Source: Polaromonas eurypsychrophila (GTDB lineage Bacteria; Pseudomonadota; Gammaproteobacteria; Burkholderiales; Burkholderiaceae_C). From it: a DNA stretch of 64,000 nucleotides. Positions 9,017-17,983 of the stretch are shown piece after piece. The stretch is from contig NZ_BMIG01000019.1 in assembly GCF_014641715.1 (NCBI RefSeq), positions 1 through 64,000 on the forward strand, given 5' to 3'. Position 1 is the first letter of the stretch; each line of letters begins with the position of its first letter. Under the pieces are notes generated by a model. It was given only the letters and a program-made list of their open reading frames with translations, made no database searches and had not been told where the DNA came from. Both the position numbers and the translations under genes were made by a program.

Positions 9017-9949
9017 ATGACATCCCTCGTAATCGCAGAACATAACAACTCCAGCATCCGCCCCGCCACCCTCAACACCGTGACTGCAGCCGCCCAGTGC
9101 GGCGGCGACGTGCATGTGCTGGTGGCCGGCCTCAATGCCGGTCCAGCCGCCCAGGCCGCCTCCAGAATAGCCGGCGTCGCCAGGGTCATCCATGTGGATG
9201 GCGCACATTTTGAACACGGCCTGGCCGAAAACATGGCGGCCCAGGTGATCGCTTTGGCCGGCAGCTACTCGCACATCCTTTTTCCGGCCACGGCGTCGGG
9301 CAAGAACATCGCGCCGCGTGTGGCCGCCTTGCTCGACGTCGGCCAGATCTCCGATATCACCAAGGTTGATGCGGTGGATACCTTCGAGCGCCCGATTTAC
9401 GCCGGCAACGCGATTGCCATCGTGCAGAGCCTGGACGCGACCAAGGTGATCACCGTGCGTACCACCGGTTTTGACGCGGCTGCGGCCACCGGCGGTTCCG
9501 CCGCTATCGACGTGGTCAGCGGTGAGGCCGACAGCGGCAAGTCGGTGTTTGTCGGCAGCGAAATCGCCAAGAGCGACCGACCCGAATTGACCGCCGCCAA
9601 GATCATCGTCAGCGGCGGTCGTGCGCTGGGCAGCGCCGAGAAATTCAATGAAGTCATGACGCCGCTGGCCGACAAACTTGGCGCCGCCCTCGGCGCTTCG
9701 CGCGCTGCGGTGGACGCCGGTTACGCGCCGAACGACTGGCAGGTGGGCCAGACCGGCAAGATCGTCGCGCCCCAGCTCTACATCGCCGCCGGCATCAGCG
9801 GCGCGATCCAGCATCTGGCCGGCATGAAGGACTCCAAAGTGATCGTCGCAATCAACAAGGACCCGGAAGCGCCCATCTTCAGCGTGGCTGACTACGGACT
9901 GGAGGCTGACCTGTTTGCGGCGGTGCCGGAGTTGGTGAAAGCATTGTAA
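9017..9949 (+). CDS. etfA: Electron transfer flavoprotein subunit alpha
   Basis: 310-aa FAD-binding alpha subunit of ETF. The C-terminal FAD domain is visible: [14 protein letters not shown] near residue 197, [24 protein letters not shown] near residues 247-270, and the NKDPEAPIF motif. Full length. It forms a dimer with EtfB, encoded just upstream. The acyl-CoA dehydrogenase that follows is a likely electron donor. A good intrinsic terminator follows. Confidence 0.97.
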   Translation: MTSLVIAEHNNSSIRPATLNTVTAAAQCGGDVHVLVAGLNAGPAAQAASRIAGVARVIHVDGAHFEHGLAENMAAQVIALAGSYSHILFPATASGKNIAPRVAALLDVGQISDITKVDAVDTFERPIYAGNAIAIVQSLDATKVITVRTTGFDAAAATGGSAAIDVVSGEADSGKSVFVGSEIAKSDRPELTAAKIIVSGGRALGSAEKFNEVMTPLADKLGAALGASRAAVDAGYAPNDWQVGQTGKIVAPQLYIAAGISGAIQHLAGMKDSKVIVAINKDPEAPIFSVADYGLEADLFAAVPELVKAL

Positions 9950-9961
9950 AAAAAGAACAAA

Positions 9962-9986
9962 GGGCGTCGCGGTGACGTCCTTTTTT
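9962..9986 (+). terminator. Intrinsic terminator after etfA
   Basis: GGGCGTC (9962-9968) pairs with GACGTCC (9974-9980, one G-T pair) around a 5-nt loop and is followed by six T (9981-9986). It ends the etfBA transcript. Confidence 0.85.
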
Positions 9987-10032
9987 GTACCCGTCACCGA
10001 TGCGGGGTCAACGTTATTTGCGGAGACAAGAC

Positions 10033-11847
10033 ATGAGCTACAAAGCCCCCCTCAAGGACATGCTGTTTGACATCAAACACCTGGCCGACATCGATGCCGT
10101 GGCGCAGATCCCGGGGTTTGAAGAGGCCGGTTTCGGCACGGCGCAGGCCGTGCTCGAGGAGTGCGCCAAATTCAACGAGGGGGTGTTGTCGCCGCTGAAC
10201 TGGGAGGGCGACAAGAATCCTTCAATCTGGAAAGATGGCGTGGTCACCACGACGCCCGGCTTCAAGGAGGCCTACAAGCAATACGCCGAGGGCGGCTGGC
10301 AGGGGCTGCAGCATCCGCTGGACTTCGGCGGTCAGGGCCTGCCCAAGACAATTGGCGCGGCCTGTGGCGAAATGCTCAATTCGGCCAACATGAGTTTTGC
10401 GTTGTGCCCCTTGCTCAGCGACGGCGCGATTGAAGCGCTGCTGACGGCGGGCTCGGACGAACTCAAGGCGGTGTATCTCGAAAAGCTGGTCAGCGGCCAG
10501 TGGACCGGCACCATGAACCTGACCGAACCGCAGGCCGGCTCCGACCTGGCGATGGTGCGCAGCCGCGCCGAGCCGCAGCCTGACGGCAGTTACAAGGTCT
10601 TCGGCACCAAGATTTTCATCACCTATGGTGAACACGACATGGCCGAGAACATCGTGCACCTGGTGCTGGCCCGCGTCACCGGCGCGCCCGAAGGTGTCAA
10701 GGGCATCAGCCTGTTTGTGGTGCCCAAGTTCATGGTCGGCAAGGACGGCGCCCTCGGTGCGCGCAACGATGTGCACTGCGTGAGCATCGAGCACAAGATG
10801 GGTATCAAGGCTTCGCCGACAGCGGTGCTGCAGTACGGCGACAAGGGTGGCGCTGTCGGCTACATAGTCGGCCAGGAAAACCGCGGCCTCGAGTACATGT
10901 TCATCATGATGAACTCGGCGCGTTACGCCGTCGGCATGCAGGGCATCGCAATTGCCGAACGCGCTTACCAGAAGGCCGTGACCTTTGCAAAGGACCGCGT
11001 GCAGAGCCGACCGGTCGATGGCTCGATCAATGCGAGCGCACCCATCATCCACCATCCCGACGTCAAGCGCATGTTGATGACCATGCGCGCCTACACCGAA
11101 GGCTGCCGCGCCATGGCCTCGGTGGCCGCCGCCGCCTATGATGCTTCGCACCACCACCCCGACGCGGATGTGCGCAAGCAGAACCAGGCCTTCTACGAAT
11201 ACATGGTGCCTCTGGTCAAGGGCTACAGCACCGAGATGAGCCTGGAGGTCACCTCGCTGGGTGTGCAGGTGCACGGCGGCATGGGTTTCATCGAGGAAAC
11301 CGGCGCGGCGCAGTATTACCGCGATGCCAAAATCCTGACGATTTACGAAGGCACAACCGCGATCCAGGCCAATGACCTGGTAGGCCGCAAGACCGCGCGC
11401 GACGGCGGCCAGACGGCCAAAGGCATTGCCGCCCAGATCGAAAAGACCGAAGCCGCGCTGATCATGCAGGGCGGCGCGGCAGCCAAAGCAGTGGCGAAGC
11501 GGCTCAAGGCCGCACGCGAAGCGTTTGTCGATGTCGTGGAATTCGTCGCCGGCGGGCTTGCAAAGGCCCCTGAAGGGTCCGCCAAGGCTTCGCTCAACGC
11601 CGTGTTCGCCGGCAGCGTGCCCTACCTGATGCTGGCTGGCAACCTGGTGGCCGGCTGGCAACTGGCGCGTTCGCTGCTGGTGGCTGAAGAAGAGCTGGCT
11701 GCGGGCAAGGATGTGGACTTCATGAAGGCCAAGATCATCACGGCGGTGTTCTACGCGGACCACCTGCTTAGCAAGGCCCCCGGCATGCGCGACAGCATCA
11801 TTGATGGCGCGGAGAGTGTGACGGCGCTGGCCCTGGACGCATTCTGA
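10033..11847 (+). CDS. Acyl-CoA dehydrogenase, long (about 600 aa) type
   Basis: 604-aa flavoprotein oxidising an acyl-CoA to the 2-enoyl-CoA. It starts with the short N-terminal motif of long-form dehydrogenases (SYKAPLKDMLFDIKHL) and continues with the core: MNLTEPQAGSDL near residue 160 (FAD and substrate binding), HGGMGFIEETGAAQYYRDAKILTIYEGT near residues 415-445, and a C-terminal extension of about 130 aa. This architecture is shared with DmdC-type and other FadE-like enzymes; the chain or substrate preference cannot be told. Start at ATG 10033 after GGAG; the upstream extension is not family sequence. Position after etfBA suggests functional coupling. Confidence 0.92.
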   Translation: MSYKAPLKDMLFDIKHLADIDAVAQIPGFEEAGFGTAQAVLEECAKFNEGVLSPLNWEGDKNPSIWKDGVVTTTPGFKEAYKQYAEGGWQGLQHPLDFGGQGLPKTIGAACGEMLNSANMSFALCPLLSDGAIEALLTAGSDELKAVYLEKLVSGQWTGTMNLTEPQAGSDLAMVRSRAEPQPDGSYKVFGTKIFITYGEHDMAENIVHLVLARVTGAPEGVKGISLFVVPKFMVGKDGALGARNDVHCVSIEHKMGIKASPTAVLQYGDKGGAVGYIVGQENRGLEYMFIMMNSARYAVGMQGIAIAERAYQKAVTFAKDRVQSRPVDGSINASAPIIHHPDVKRMLMTMRAYTEGCRAMASVAAAAYDASHHHPDADVRKQNQAFYEYMVPLVKGYSTEMSLEVTSLGVQVHGGMGFIEETGAAQYYRDAKILTIYEGTTAIQANDLVGRKTARDGGQTAKGIAAQIEKTEAALIMQGGAAAKAVAKRLKAAREAFVDVVEFVAGGLAKAPEGSAKASLNAVFAGSVPYLMLAGNLVAGWQLARSLLVAEEELAAGKDVDFMKAKIITAVFYADHLLSKAPGMRDSIIDGAESVTALALDAF

Positions 11848-11859
11848 CCTGCCCTTTTT

Positions 11860-11876
11860 GCTATTGATTCGATAGC
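11860..11876. repeat. GCTAT-N2-ATT-N2-ATAGC palindrome
   Basis: 17-bp palindrome GCTATTGATTCGATAGC just past the acyl-CoA dehydrogenase stop codon. It is one of at least seven good copies in this window (see the finding on this family). It may form a small hairpin at the 3' end of the transcript. Confidence 0.8.
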
Positions 11877-11947
11877 TGTTGTCGCCTGATTGACATGGGC
11901 CGCAGCCATTTTTCGCTAAAAATCCTGCTGAATTCACCGGAGACACC

Positions 11948-12910
11948 ATGTCCAGACTTCCCGCGCCGCTCAACAAGCTTCCGCTGCCGATCATTGGCTC
12001 GCCGCTGTTCATCATCAGCAACCCCAAGCTGGTGATCGCCCAGTGCATCGCTGGCGTGGTCGGCGCCATGCCCGCCCTCAATGCGCGGCCAGCGGCGCAG
12101 CTCGAAGACTGGCTGGCCGAGATCACCGAGACCCTGGCTGCCTACAACCAGGCCAATCCCGACAAGCCGGCGGCGCCGTTTGCGATCAACCAGATCGTGC
12201 ACAAGTCGAACGACCGGCTGGACCACGACATGGACATGTGCGTCAAGTACAAGGTGCCGATCTACATCACCTCGCTGGGCGCGCGTGAGGACATCAACGC
12301 CGCAGCGCACAGCTACGGCGGCGTGGTGCTGCACGACATCATCAACAACAAGTTCGCGCGCAAGGCGATAGAAAAAGGCGCTGACGGCCTGGTGGCCGTG
12401 GCTGCCGGCGCGGGCGGCCATGCCGGCGTGAAAAGCCCGTTTGCGCTGATCCAGGAAATCCGCCAGTGGTTCGACGGCCCGCTGGCACTGTCAGGCGCCA
12501 TCTCGACCGGCGGCGCGGTGCTGGCCGCGCAGGCCATGGGGGCCGACTTCGCCTACATCGGCTCGGCCTTCATTGCGACCGACGAGGCGCGCGCCGCGGA
12601 TGACTACAAACAGTCCATCGTCGACAGCAACAGCGACGACATCGTTTACTCCAGCCTGTTCACCGGCGTACACGGCAACTACCTCAAGCCGTCCATCATT
12701 GCTGCGGGCATGGACCCGGACAATCTGCCTGATGGTGATTTGAAAACCATGAACTTCAGCAGCGGCGAGGGTAGCAAGTCCAAGGCCTGGAAAGACATCT
12801 GGGGCTGTGGCCAGGGCATAGGCGCAATCAGCAAGGTACAGAGCACGGCCGACTATGTGGCTCAGCTCAAGCGCGAGTACGAGCAGGCCCGCCAGCGCAT
12901 CTGCGCCTGA
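11948..12910 (+). CDS. Nitronate monooxygenase-like flavoprotein
   Basis: 320-aa FMN-dependent TIM-barrel protein of the nitronate monooxygenase / 2-nitropropane dioxygenase family. Typical features: PLPIIGSPLFIISNPKLV at the N-terminus, the phosphate-binding AAGAGGHAG near residue 150, and LSGAISTGGAVLAAQAMGADFAYIGSAF near residues 180-208. The family oxidises alkyl nitronates, but related flavoproteins include enoyl reductases, so the true substrate is open. The location after an acyl-CoA dehydrogenase is common for this subgroup in betaproteobacteria. Confidence 0.88.
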   Translation: MSRLPAPLNKLPLPIIGSPLFIISNPKLVIAQCIAGVVGAMPALNARPAAQLEDWLAEITETLAAYNQANPDKPAAPFAINQIVHKSNDRLDHDMDMCVKYKVPIYITSLGAREDINAAAHSYGGVVLHDIINNKFARKAIEKGADGLVAVAAGAGGHAGVKSPFALIQEIRQWFDGPLALSGAISTGGAVLAAQAMGADFAYIGSAFIATDEARAADDYKQSIVDSNSDDIVYSSLFTGVHGNYLKPSIIAAGMDPDNLPDGDLKTMNFSSGEGSKSKAWKDIWGCGQGIGAISKVQSTADYVAQLKREYEQARQRICA

Positions 12911-12922
12911 CGTGGGTTGGCT

Positions 12923-13966
12923 ATGACGCCCGCGCAACGCCTGCCGGGGGTGGACGCCCTCAAGGGCTTGGCTTGCGTGCTGATCGTCTGGCACCACCTG
13001 GCGTTTTACGGCCCGATGTCCGACGTGGTTCACGGCGCCGCGCCGGGGCTGATGAACTGGCTTTACAGCTACGGCCGCATGGCGGTGCAAGTTTTCCTGG
13101 TGGTCGGCGGATTTCTCGCCGCCTGTTCGCTGGCACCTGAGGGAAGGGCCGGCTTCCGGCAACCGCTGCGACTGATCCTCAAGCGTTACCGTCGCCTGGC
13201 GTTGCCGCTGGTGGTGGCGGTGCTGATCACGGTGGTGGTTGCGGCGTTGGTGCGGCCCTGGTTGCAGCATGGTTCGGTTCCCGGTGTGCCGTCGCTCTGG
13301 CAACTGCTGGCCCATCTGTTTTTGCTGCAAGACCTGGTTGGTCAGGAGGCTTTGTCTGCCGGCATCTGGTACGTGGCCATCGACCTTCAATTGTTTGCCA
13401 TGACCGTGCTGATTCTCACGCTGGTTCGCAGCGAGCGTCATCGTTGGGTGGTGCTGGCGCTGGCCGCAGCGTCGCTGCTGATCTTCAACCGGCGCGCCGG
13501 ACTCGACATGACCGGCCTGTATTTCTTCGGTGCCTACGCGCTGGGCATGCTGGCTTGGTGGGCGAGTCGCAGCGAGCGGCCGGCGCGCTGGCTGCTGCTT
13601 ATCGCCAGCCTGGGCGCGGTGGCGCTGCTGCTGGACTTCCGTGGGCGGCTGCTGGTGGCAGTCGCCGTGGCGCTGGCGCTGGTCTGGCTGCAGCGCAGCC
13701 CGTGGCCGGCACGCTGGCTGCAACAGGCCTGGTTGCTGCGGCTGGGACAGATCTCCTACTCGGTGTTCCTGATCCACTTCCCGGTCTGCCTGCTGGTCAA
13801 CGCGGTGGTCAGTCATTTCTGGCCTGCGCAGTTGCTGGCCAACACGCTTGGCATGCTGACTGCCTTCGGGCTGTCGCTGCTGGCCGGCGAAGTGCTGCAC
13901 CGCTGTGTCGAGTCACCCAGCGCCCGCTGGCGAACCTTGTTCAGGCCTGTGCTGGCCGCGCGCTAA
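12923..13966 (+). CDS. Acyltransferase 3 family membrane protein
   Basis: 347-aa integral membrane protein with about ten hydrophobic segments, matching the acyltransferase 3 (OafA/YrhL/NodX) family that O-acylates sugars, glucans or lipids. The family's catalytic histidine lies in LIVWHHLAFYG near residue 25; QVFLVVGGFLAA and the C-terminal SYSVFLIHFPV segment are also typical. ATG 12923 was chosen; a TTG two codons upstream is an alternative. It starts 12 bases after the nitronate monooxygenase-like gene, so co-transcription is likely. Substrate unknown. Confidence 0.85.
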   Translation: MTPAQRLPGVDALKGLACVLIVWHHLAFYGPMSDVVHGAAPGLMNWLYSYGRMAVQVFLVVGGFLAACSLAPEGRAGFRQPLRLILKRYRRLALPLVVAVLITVVVAALVRPWLQHGSVPGVPSLWQLLAHLFLLQDLVGQEALSAGIWYVAIDLQLFAMTVLILTLVRSERHRWVVLALAAASLLIFNRRAGLDMTGLYFFGAYALGMLAWWASRSERPARWLLLIASLGAVALLLDFRGRLLVAVAVALALVWLQRSPWPARWLQQAWLLRLGQISYSVFLIHFPVCLLVNAVVSHFWPAQLLANTLGMLTAFGLSLLAGEVLHRCVESPSARWRTLFRPVLAAR

Positions 13967-14083
13967 GTTTTTTTTCACCGGGTTGTTGGTTAAAACAGGC
14001 TATAGCCCATATAGGACGGGCGTGAGAAGCTCCTGATTTAATAGCTAATTGACCGCCTTGCAGTGCATCGGAGTGAGGGAATA

Positions 14084-14103
14084 TACTGATTATATATACA
14101 GTT
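14084..14103 (+). promoter_or_regulatory. Near-consensus LexA (SOS) box
   Basis: TACTGATTATATATACAGTT matches the E. coli-type LexA site (CTGT-N8-ACAG, AT-rich centre) at 17 of 20 positions, with both CTG and CAG half-site cores intact (14086-14088 and 14099-14101). It ends 21 bases before the radical SAM start codon, overlapping the likely promoter. It predicts DNA-damage induction of that gene. Confidence 0.75.
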
Positions 14104-14124
14104 ATTATCCACCTGATTGCCACC

Positions 14125-15210
14125 ATGCCCGATGTCCTCATCCCCGTCCACGCCATCAAGGGCCGTGGCACCGCCACGCGCCTGGCGCATCGCTTCGAGA
14201 AGGACACACGCGCGGACTGGGACGATGGCTGGGGCACGCTGGAGGCGGATGCTGCGGAGGGCAGGCCGCTGCTGGAAACCACGGTCAGCTTCGAGGACGC
14301 CCGCAGCGCCATCGTACGCAACGACTCGCCGGACATCTTTTTTGACTACAGCCTCAACCCCTACCGCGGCTGCGAGCACGGGTGTATCTATTGTTACGCG
14401 CGGCCCACCCACAGCTACCTGAACCTGTCGCCAGGCCTGGATTTCGAGACCAAAATCATCGCCAAGCGCAACATAGCCGACATGTTGCGCGCCGACCTGG
14501 GCAAACGCAGCTACGTGCCCAAGCTGCTCAACATCGGCTCGGGCACCGACTGTTACCAACCGGTCGAGCGAGAGCTGCGCCTGACCCGCAGCGTGATCGA
14601 GGTCCTGCAGCAGGCGGAGCATCCGTTTTCGCTGGTGACCAAGTCCAGCGGTGTAGAGCGCGACCTGGACCTGATCGTGCCCATGGCGGCCGACCGGCTG
14701 GCCGCCGTCTATGTGACCATCACCACGCTGGACCCTGAACTGGCGCGCACGCTGGAGCCGCGCGCCGCCGCGCCGCACCGCCGGCTGCGCACCATACGCA
14801 CCCTGGCCGAGGCCGGTGTGCCGGTGGGGGTCAGCGTGGCACCGCAGATTCCGTTTGTGAATGACGACATGGAAAAGGTGCTGGAAGCGGCGTGGGAGGC
14901 GGGTGCGCGTTCTGCGTTTTACACCGTGATCCGTCTGCCCTGGGAGGTGGCGCCGCTGTTCAAGCAGTGGCTGGCGCTGCATTACCCGCAGCGCGCAGAC
15001 CGCATCATGGCGCGCATTCAGGAGATGCGTGGCGGCAAGGACTACGACAGCGACTTTGCCTCGCGCATGAAGGGCAGCGGCCTCTGGGCCGATCTGATCA
15101 AACAGCGCTTTGAAAAAACCTGCCACCGCCTCGGCTTCAACCGCCAGCGTGTGGAACTGGACTTCAGCCAGTTCAGGCCGCCGGCAGCGGGGCAGGCCAG
15201 TCTTTTCTGA
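14125..15210 (+). CDS. PA0069-family radical SAM protein (SplB-like)
   Basis: 361-aa protein with the radical SAM cluster CEHGCIYCYA near residue 90 (three cysteines binding a 4Fe-4S cluster), preceded by SLNPYRGC. It belongs to the group related to spore photoproduct lyase SplB and often called DNA repair photolyase-like, known as the PA0069 family. The reaction of this group is not established. A near-perfect LexA box sits directly upstream, supporting a DNA-damage role (inference). Ends with the hydrophobic tail GQASLF. It converges with the Bug receptor gene 60 bases on. Confidence 0.9.
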   Translation: MPDVLIPVHAIKGRGTATRLAHRFEKDTRADWDDGWGTLEADAAEGRPLLETTVSFEDARSAIVRNDSPDIFFDYSLNPYRGCEHGCIYCYARPTHSYLNLSPGLDFETKIIAKRNIADMLRADLGKRSYVPKLLNIGSGTDCYQPVERELRLTRSVIEVLQQAEHPFSLVTKSSGVERDLDLIVPMAADRLAAVYVTITTLDPELARTLEPRAAAPHRRLRTIRTLAEAGVPVGVSVAPQIPFVNDDMEKVLEAAWEAGARSAFYTVIRLPWEVAPLFKQWLALHYPQRADRIMARIQEMRGGKDYDSDFASRMKGSGLWADLIKQRFEKTCHRLGFNRQRVELDFSQFRPPAAGQASLF

Positions 15211-15269
15211 GGGCGCGATCCGCAGCCTGGCCATTCTCGCCAAGCCCTCCCGCCCGGCGAAAACCTGCC

Positions 15270-16238
15270 TCAGTCGATCACCGCGCCGGACTGGCGAATC
15301 AGCTGCGCCGCCTTGGCTTCCTCGGATTTGAAGAAACCGACAAGTTCAGCAGTTGTCATCGGCTGCGTTGTCAGTCCCAGTCCCGTGAGTTTTTCGGCGA
15401 ACACCGGGTCCATCACGAGCGCGCGCATTTCCGTGTTGAGCCTTTGCACGATCGCGGCCGGAGTTCCGGCTGGCGCCGACATCGAATACCAGCCAACGAT
15501 GTCATAACCGGCATAACCCTGTTCGGCAATGGTTGGGACATGGGGTAGCGCTTGACTGCGGCGTTGTGTGCTGACCGCAATCGCACGCAACTTGCCGGTA
15601 CTGATCAGGGAGATGACCGAGGACGGAGGAATGAGAATCGCATCGATATCACCGCCCAGAACGCCCGTCAGGCCCTGGGCGGCCTCCTTGAACGGGATAT
15701 GCAGCAGCTTGACCTTGGCCATGGTGGCCAGCAACTCCCCGGCCAGATGCCCGGTCGTGCCGTTGCCTGAGGAGGCGTAAGAAACCTTGCCCGGGTTTGC
15801 CTTGGCACGGTTCACGAAATCCGACAGCGTCTTGTAGGGTGAGCTGGCGGAAACGACAAGCGCGCTGGGCACGAGTCCAACGAACGCGGCGGGTTCGAAG
15901 TCCTTGAGGGGCTCATACTGGAGCTTCGAGTACAGCGCCTTGTTACTCGCATGGGTGGCATTGGTGCCGAGCAAAAGCGTGTATCCATCAGGGGTCGCCC
16001 TGGCTACCGCCGTGGCACCCATGGCGGTGCCCGATCCCGGCTTGTTTTCAACGATGACGGTTTGCTTCAGGCGTGCGCCCAATGCTTCTGCGACCTGACG
16101 GCCGACGACATCGCCCGAACTGCCTGCGCCGAAAGGTACAACCAGACGAACAGGACGATCAGGATAGTCTGCAGCGGATGCCAGAAGAGGAAGCATTGCC
16201 ACGGAAAAAAGGAGGGACTTGATGATGATGCGTCGCAT
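15270..16238 (-). CDS. Bug-family (TTT/TctC-like) binding protein
   Basis: 322-aa periplasmic receptor with signal peptide (LLFSVAMLPLLASAA). The family motifs are present: PDRPVRLVVPFGAGSSGDVVGR near residue 25, VVENKPG-like (VIVENKPGSG) near residue 62 and PDGYTLLLGTNATHA near residue 82. These receptors bind carboxylates or amidated organic acids. No TctA/TctB permease is encoded nearby, so it is an orphan receptor. It lies 39 bases downstream of the aspartate dehydrogenase gene and is probably the third gene of that operon. Confidence 0.93.
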   Translation of the reverse strand: MRRIIIKSLLFSVAMLPLLASAADYPDRPVRLVVPFGAGSSGDVVGRQVAEALGARLKQTVIVENKPGSGTAMGATAVARATPDGYTLLLGTNATHASNKALYSKLQYEPLKDFEPAAFVGLVPSALVVSASSPYKTLSDFVNRAKANPGKVSYASSGNGTTGHLAGELLATMAKVKLLHIPFKEAAQGLTGVLGGDIDAILIPPSSVISLISTGKLRAIAVSTQRRSQALPHVPTIAEQGYAGYDIVGWYSMSAPAGTPAAIVQRLNTEMRALVMDPVFAEKLTGLGLTTQPMTTAELVGFFKSEEAKAAQLIRQSGAVID

Positions 16239-16277
16239 GTTCTTGACCTTTAAAAGTGTTAAATCGTTTGAAATTAA

Positions 16278-17075
16278 CTAAAATCCCATGGGCTCGACTC
16301 GGTTGATTAGCGCACGTGCCAAACTGCAGGCGGTTAAAGCTGAAGTTTTGGGGTTGTCAGGCAACGCCATTCCCTCGATCGTGAACGACATTCGGCCAAA
16401 TCGGCCCTGCGCGGTGTAACTGTGCACGTTATGGGAGAGAGAGGGGTCGGCGACCAAACGCACCTGGGTCGCGTCCAGACCCAGGCCAGCCAGCGCCAGC
16501 GCCGCGGCCACGTTCGCGTTTTTGGGATATAGGCGTGCCGCATCGCGTGCGCTCCCCTTAAACAGGGTCGTTGCTTCGGCCAGGCTATCCAGACAAACCA
16601 CTGACTCGCCTGGCGACCCACGCCAGCTGGATGGCGGTTTGCTGCCAACGTAAACGACCTCGTCCAGCCCGCCAAGCTGAGCCGCAGCCAGTGCATCGAT
16701 CGCACCGATTGCGCCAGAAACGAGTTTCAGCCGACTTGAGCCGGCATTCGCTGCTTCGGCCAGAAGCTCTGCCATACCATCGTTTGCGAGCGCGCCGATT
16801 GATAAAATGATGCTGTCAATGCCGCTGGCCAAGGCGGGAACCACATGCTCGGTCAATGCGCGATGGCTGGCGCACTCGATCAGCACATCGGGCCGCCGTG
16901 GCAGGTCTTCCAGCCGGGTCACGATCGCCACCCCATCGCCAAGGGCTGCTTGGGCCTTCTTTAGCCCGGTCGCCCCCACGATCACCTGGTCAAGGCGCAC
17001 CCGCGCATCGGCGGCAAACATGCGCATCAGATGCGAACCGATCGCACCGTATCCAACCATTGCGACATGCTGCAT
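16278..17075 (-). CDS. nadX: Aspartate dehydrogenase family protein
   Basis: 265-aa NAD(P)-binding protein of the NadX/L-aspartate dehydrogenase family, which interconverts aspartate and iminosuccinate. The N-terminal Rossmann motif is VGYGAIGSHL; SGAIGAIDALAAAQ near residue 138, KPPSSWRGSPGE and the YPKNANVAAALALAGLG stretch near residue 184 are family hallmarks. The ATG directly follows the TGA of the upstream hydrolase gene, so translation is coupled. Its setting (hydrolase, Bug receptor, LysR) points to catabolism of an imported compound and not to NAD synthesis (inference). Confidence 0.87.
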   Translation of the reverse strand: MQHVAMVGYGAIGSHLMRMFAADARVRLDQVIVGATGLKKAQAALGDGVAIVTRLEDLPRRPDVLIECASHRALTEHVVPALASGIDSIILSIGALANDGMAELLAEAANAGSSRLKLVSGAIGAIDALAAAQLGGLDEVVYVGSKPPSSWRGSPGESVVCLDSLAEATTLFKGSARDAARLYPKNANVAAALALAGLGLDATQVRLVADPSLSHNVHSYTAQGRFGRMSFTIEGMALPDNPKTSALTACSLARALINRVEPMGF

Positions 17076-17864
17076 TCAGTTCTCCTGCCCGGCAAGACGG
17101 AAAAAGCGTTCAAGCGCGCGGTTGTATTCCGCTGGCACCACCTGCGGACAAAAGTGTCCCCCGTGATCCAGAACCTCAGAGTGGCACCCAGGCAAACCCC
17201 GCTTTAACGTCTCCCAAAGATGGGGCGGTGTGACCATGTCGTCGCGCGCGCCAATCACCAGGCTGGGAACTTGAATCCGATGAAGAAAAGGCCGCGAATC
17301 AAAGCGGATCAGTGCCTCAATTCGACTCAATACGATGTCAGCATCGTCACACCCGTCAACGGGTTCCAGCAGGTGCGGATGCGAAGCCAGGAACGGGGGG
17401 GGGAAACAAAAGAGCTTGCCAAGACGCTGGTAGGCCTCAAAACCGGTATGACGCAATACCTGCGCACGCGTTTCAAACAAGGCTCGAAAGTAGGCATCGG
17501 CATAACTCCATGTCGAACCCAGCACCACGGCGCTGACGCGCGCGGGGAAGTGTGCGGCAAGATATTGCGCAATCGCGCCGCCAGTGGAATGCCCCACAAT
17601 GATGGCCCGCTCGACTTCGGCGGTATCCATGACGGCAATGGCGTCCCTGCTCATCTGCTCGATCGAGTACTTGATGCGGCTATGCGTACTGCGTCCCGTG
17701 CCGCGGTGGTCGTGAACAATGACCCGGCGGGATGTCGAAAACGCGGCCACCTGTTCACGCCAGAAAGCGCTCACTCCGCCAAGTCCGGAAATCAACATCA
17801 GCGCCTGGCCCTGGCCAGAACTCTCAAAAAAAATCTCGCCGTCAGCGGCTTGTGCGATGGGCAT
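17076..17864 (-). CDS. Alpha/beta hydrolase
   Basis: 262-aa cytoplasmic alpha/beta hydrolase. The nucleophile elbow is GHSTGG (serine near residue 93), the oxyanion region is ISGLGG near residue 26, the acid is likely in GARDDMVTP near residue 210, and the histidine is in LDHGGHF near residue 235. It resembles the RutD/PcaD/NicD-type amidases and lactonases, but no substrate can be read from sequence. First gene of a three-gene operon with nadX and the Bug receptor, divergent from the LysR gene. Confidence 0.85.
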   Translation of the reverse strand: MPIAQAADGEIFFESSGQGQALMLISGLGGVSAFWREQVAAFSTSRRVIVHDHRGTGRSTHSRIKYSIEQMSRDAIAVMDTAEVERAIIVGHSTGGAIAQYLAAHFPARVSAVVLGSTWSYADAYFRALFETRAQVLRHTGFEAYQRLGKLFCFPPPFLASHPHLLEPVDGCDDADIVLSRIEALIRFDSRPFLHRIQVPSLVIGARDDMVTPPHLWETLKRGLPGCHSEVLDHGGHFCPQVVPAEYNRALERFFRLAGQEN

Positions 17865-17885
17865 GCAGTTTGTCTTGTGGCCAAA

Positions 17886-17933
17886 CAGTCAATAATAAGC
17901 AGGTTATTCGCCCTATTCACGCCGTATTGACTG
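17886..17933. promoter_or_regulatory. Paired inverted repeats in hydrolase/LysR divergent region
   Basis: CAGTCAATA (17886-17894) and TATTGACTG (17925-17933) are a perfect 9-bp inverted pair 30 bases apart. Between them lies AATAA-GCAGG-TTATT (17894-17908), a symmetric element of the size of a LysR-type box (T-N11-A). Position between the regulator and its likely target operon supports a LysR binding region. Confidence 0.65.
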
Positions 17934-17983
17934 CAATATTCAAGAAAAAAACGCAGTAATGTCGGTTCTCCAGGAGTTTGTCG

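Noticed and set aside
10222-12126. A 634-codon open frame on the minus strand across the acyl-CoA dehydrogenase gene
   Set aside because: It lies opposite a clear full-length family member and its translation is low-complexity, His/Arg/Gly-rich; GC-rich genes generate such antisense frames.
12491-13900. A 469-codon minus-strand frame opposite the acyltransferase gene
   Set aside because: Gln/His/Arg-rich antisense of a membrane-protein gene; no conserved motif.
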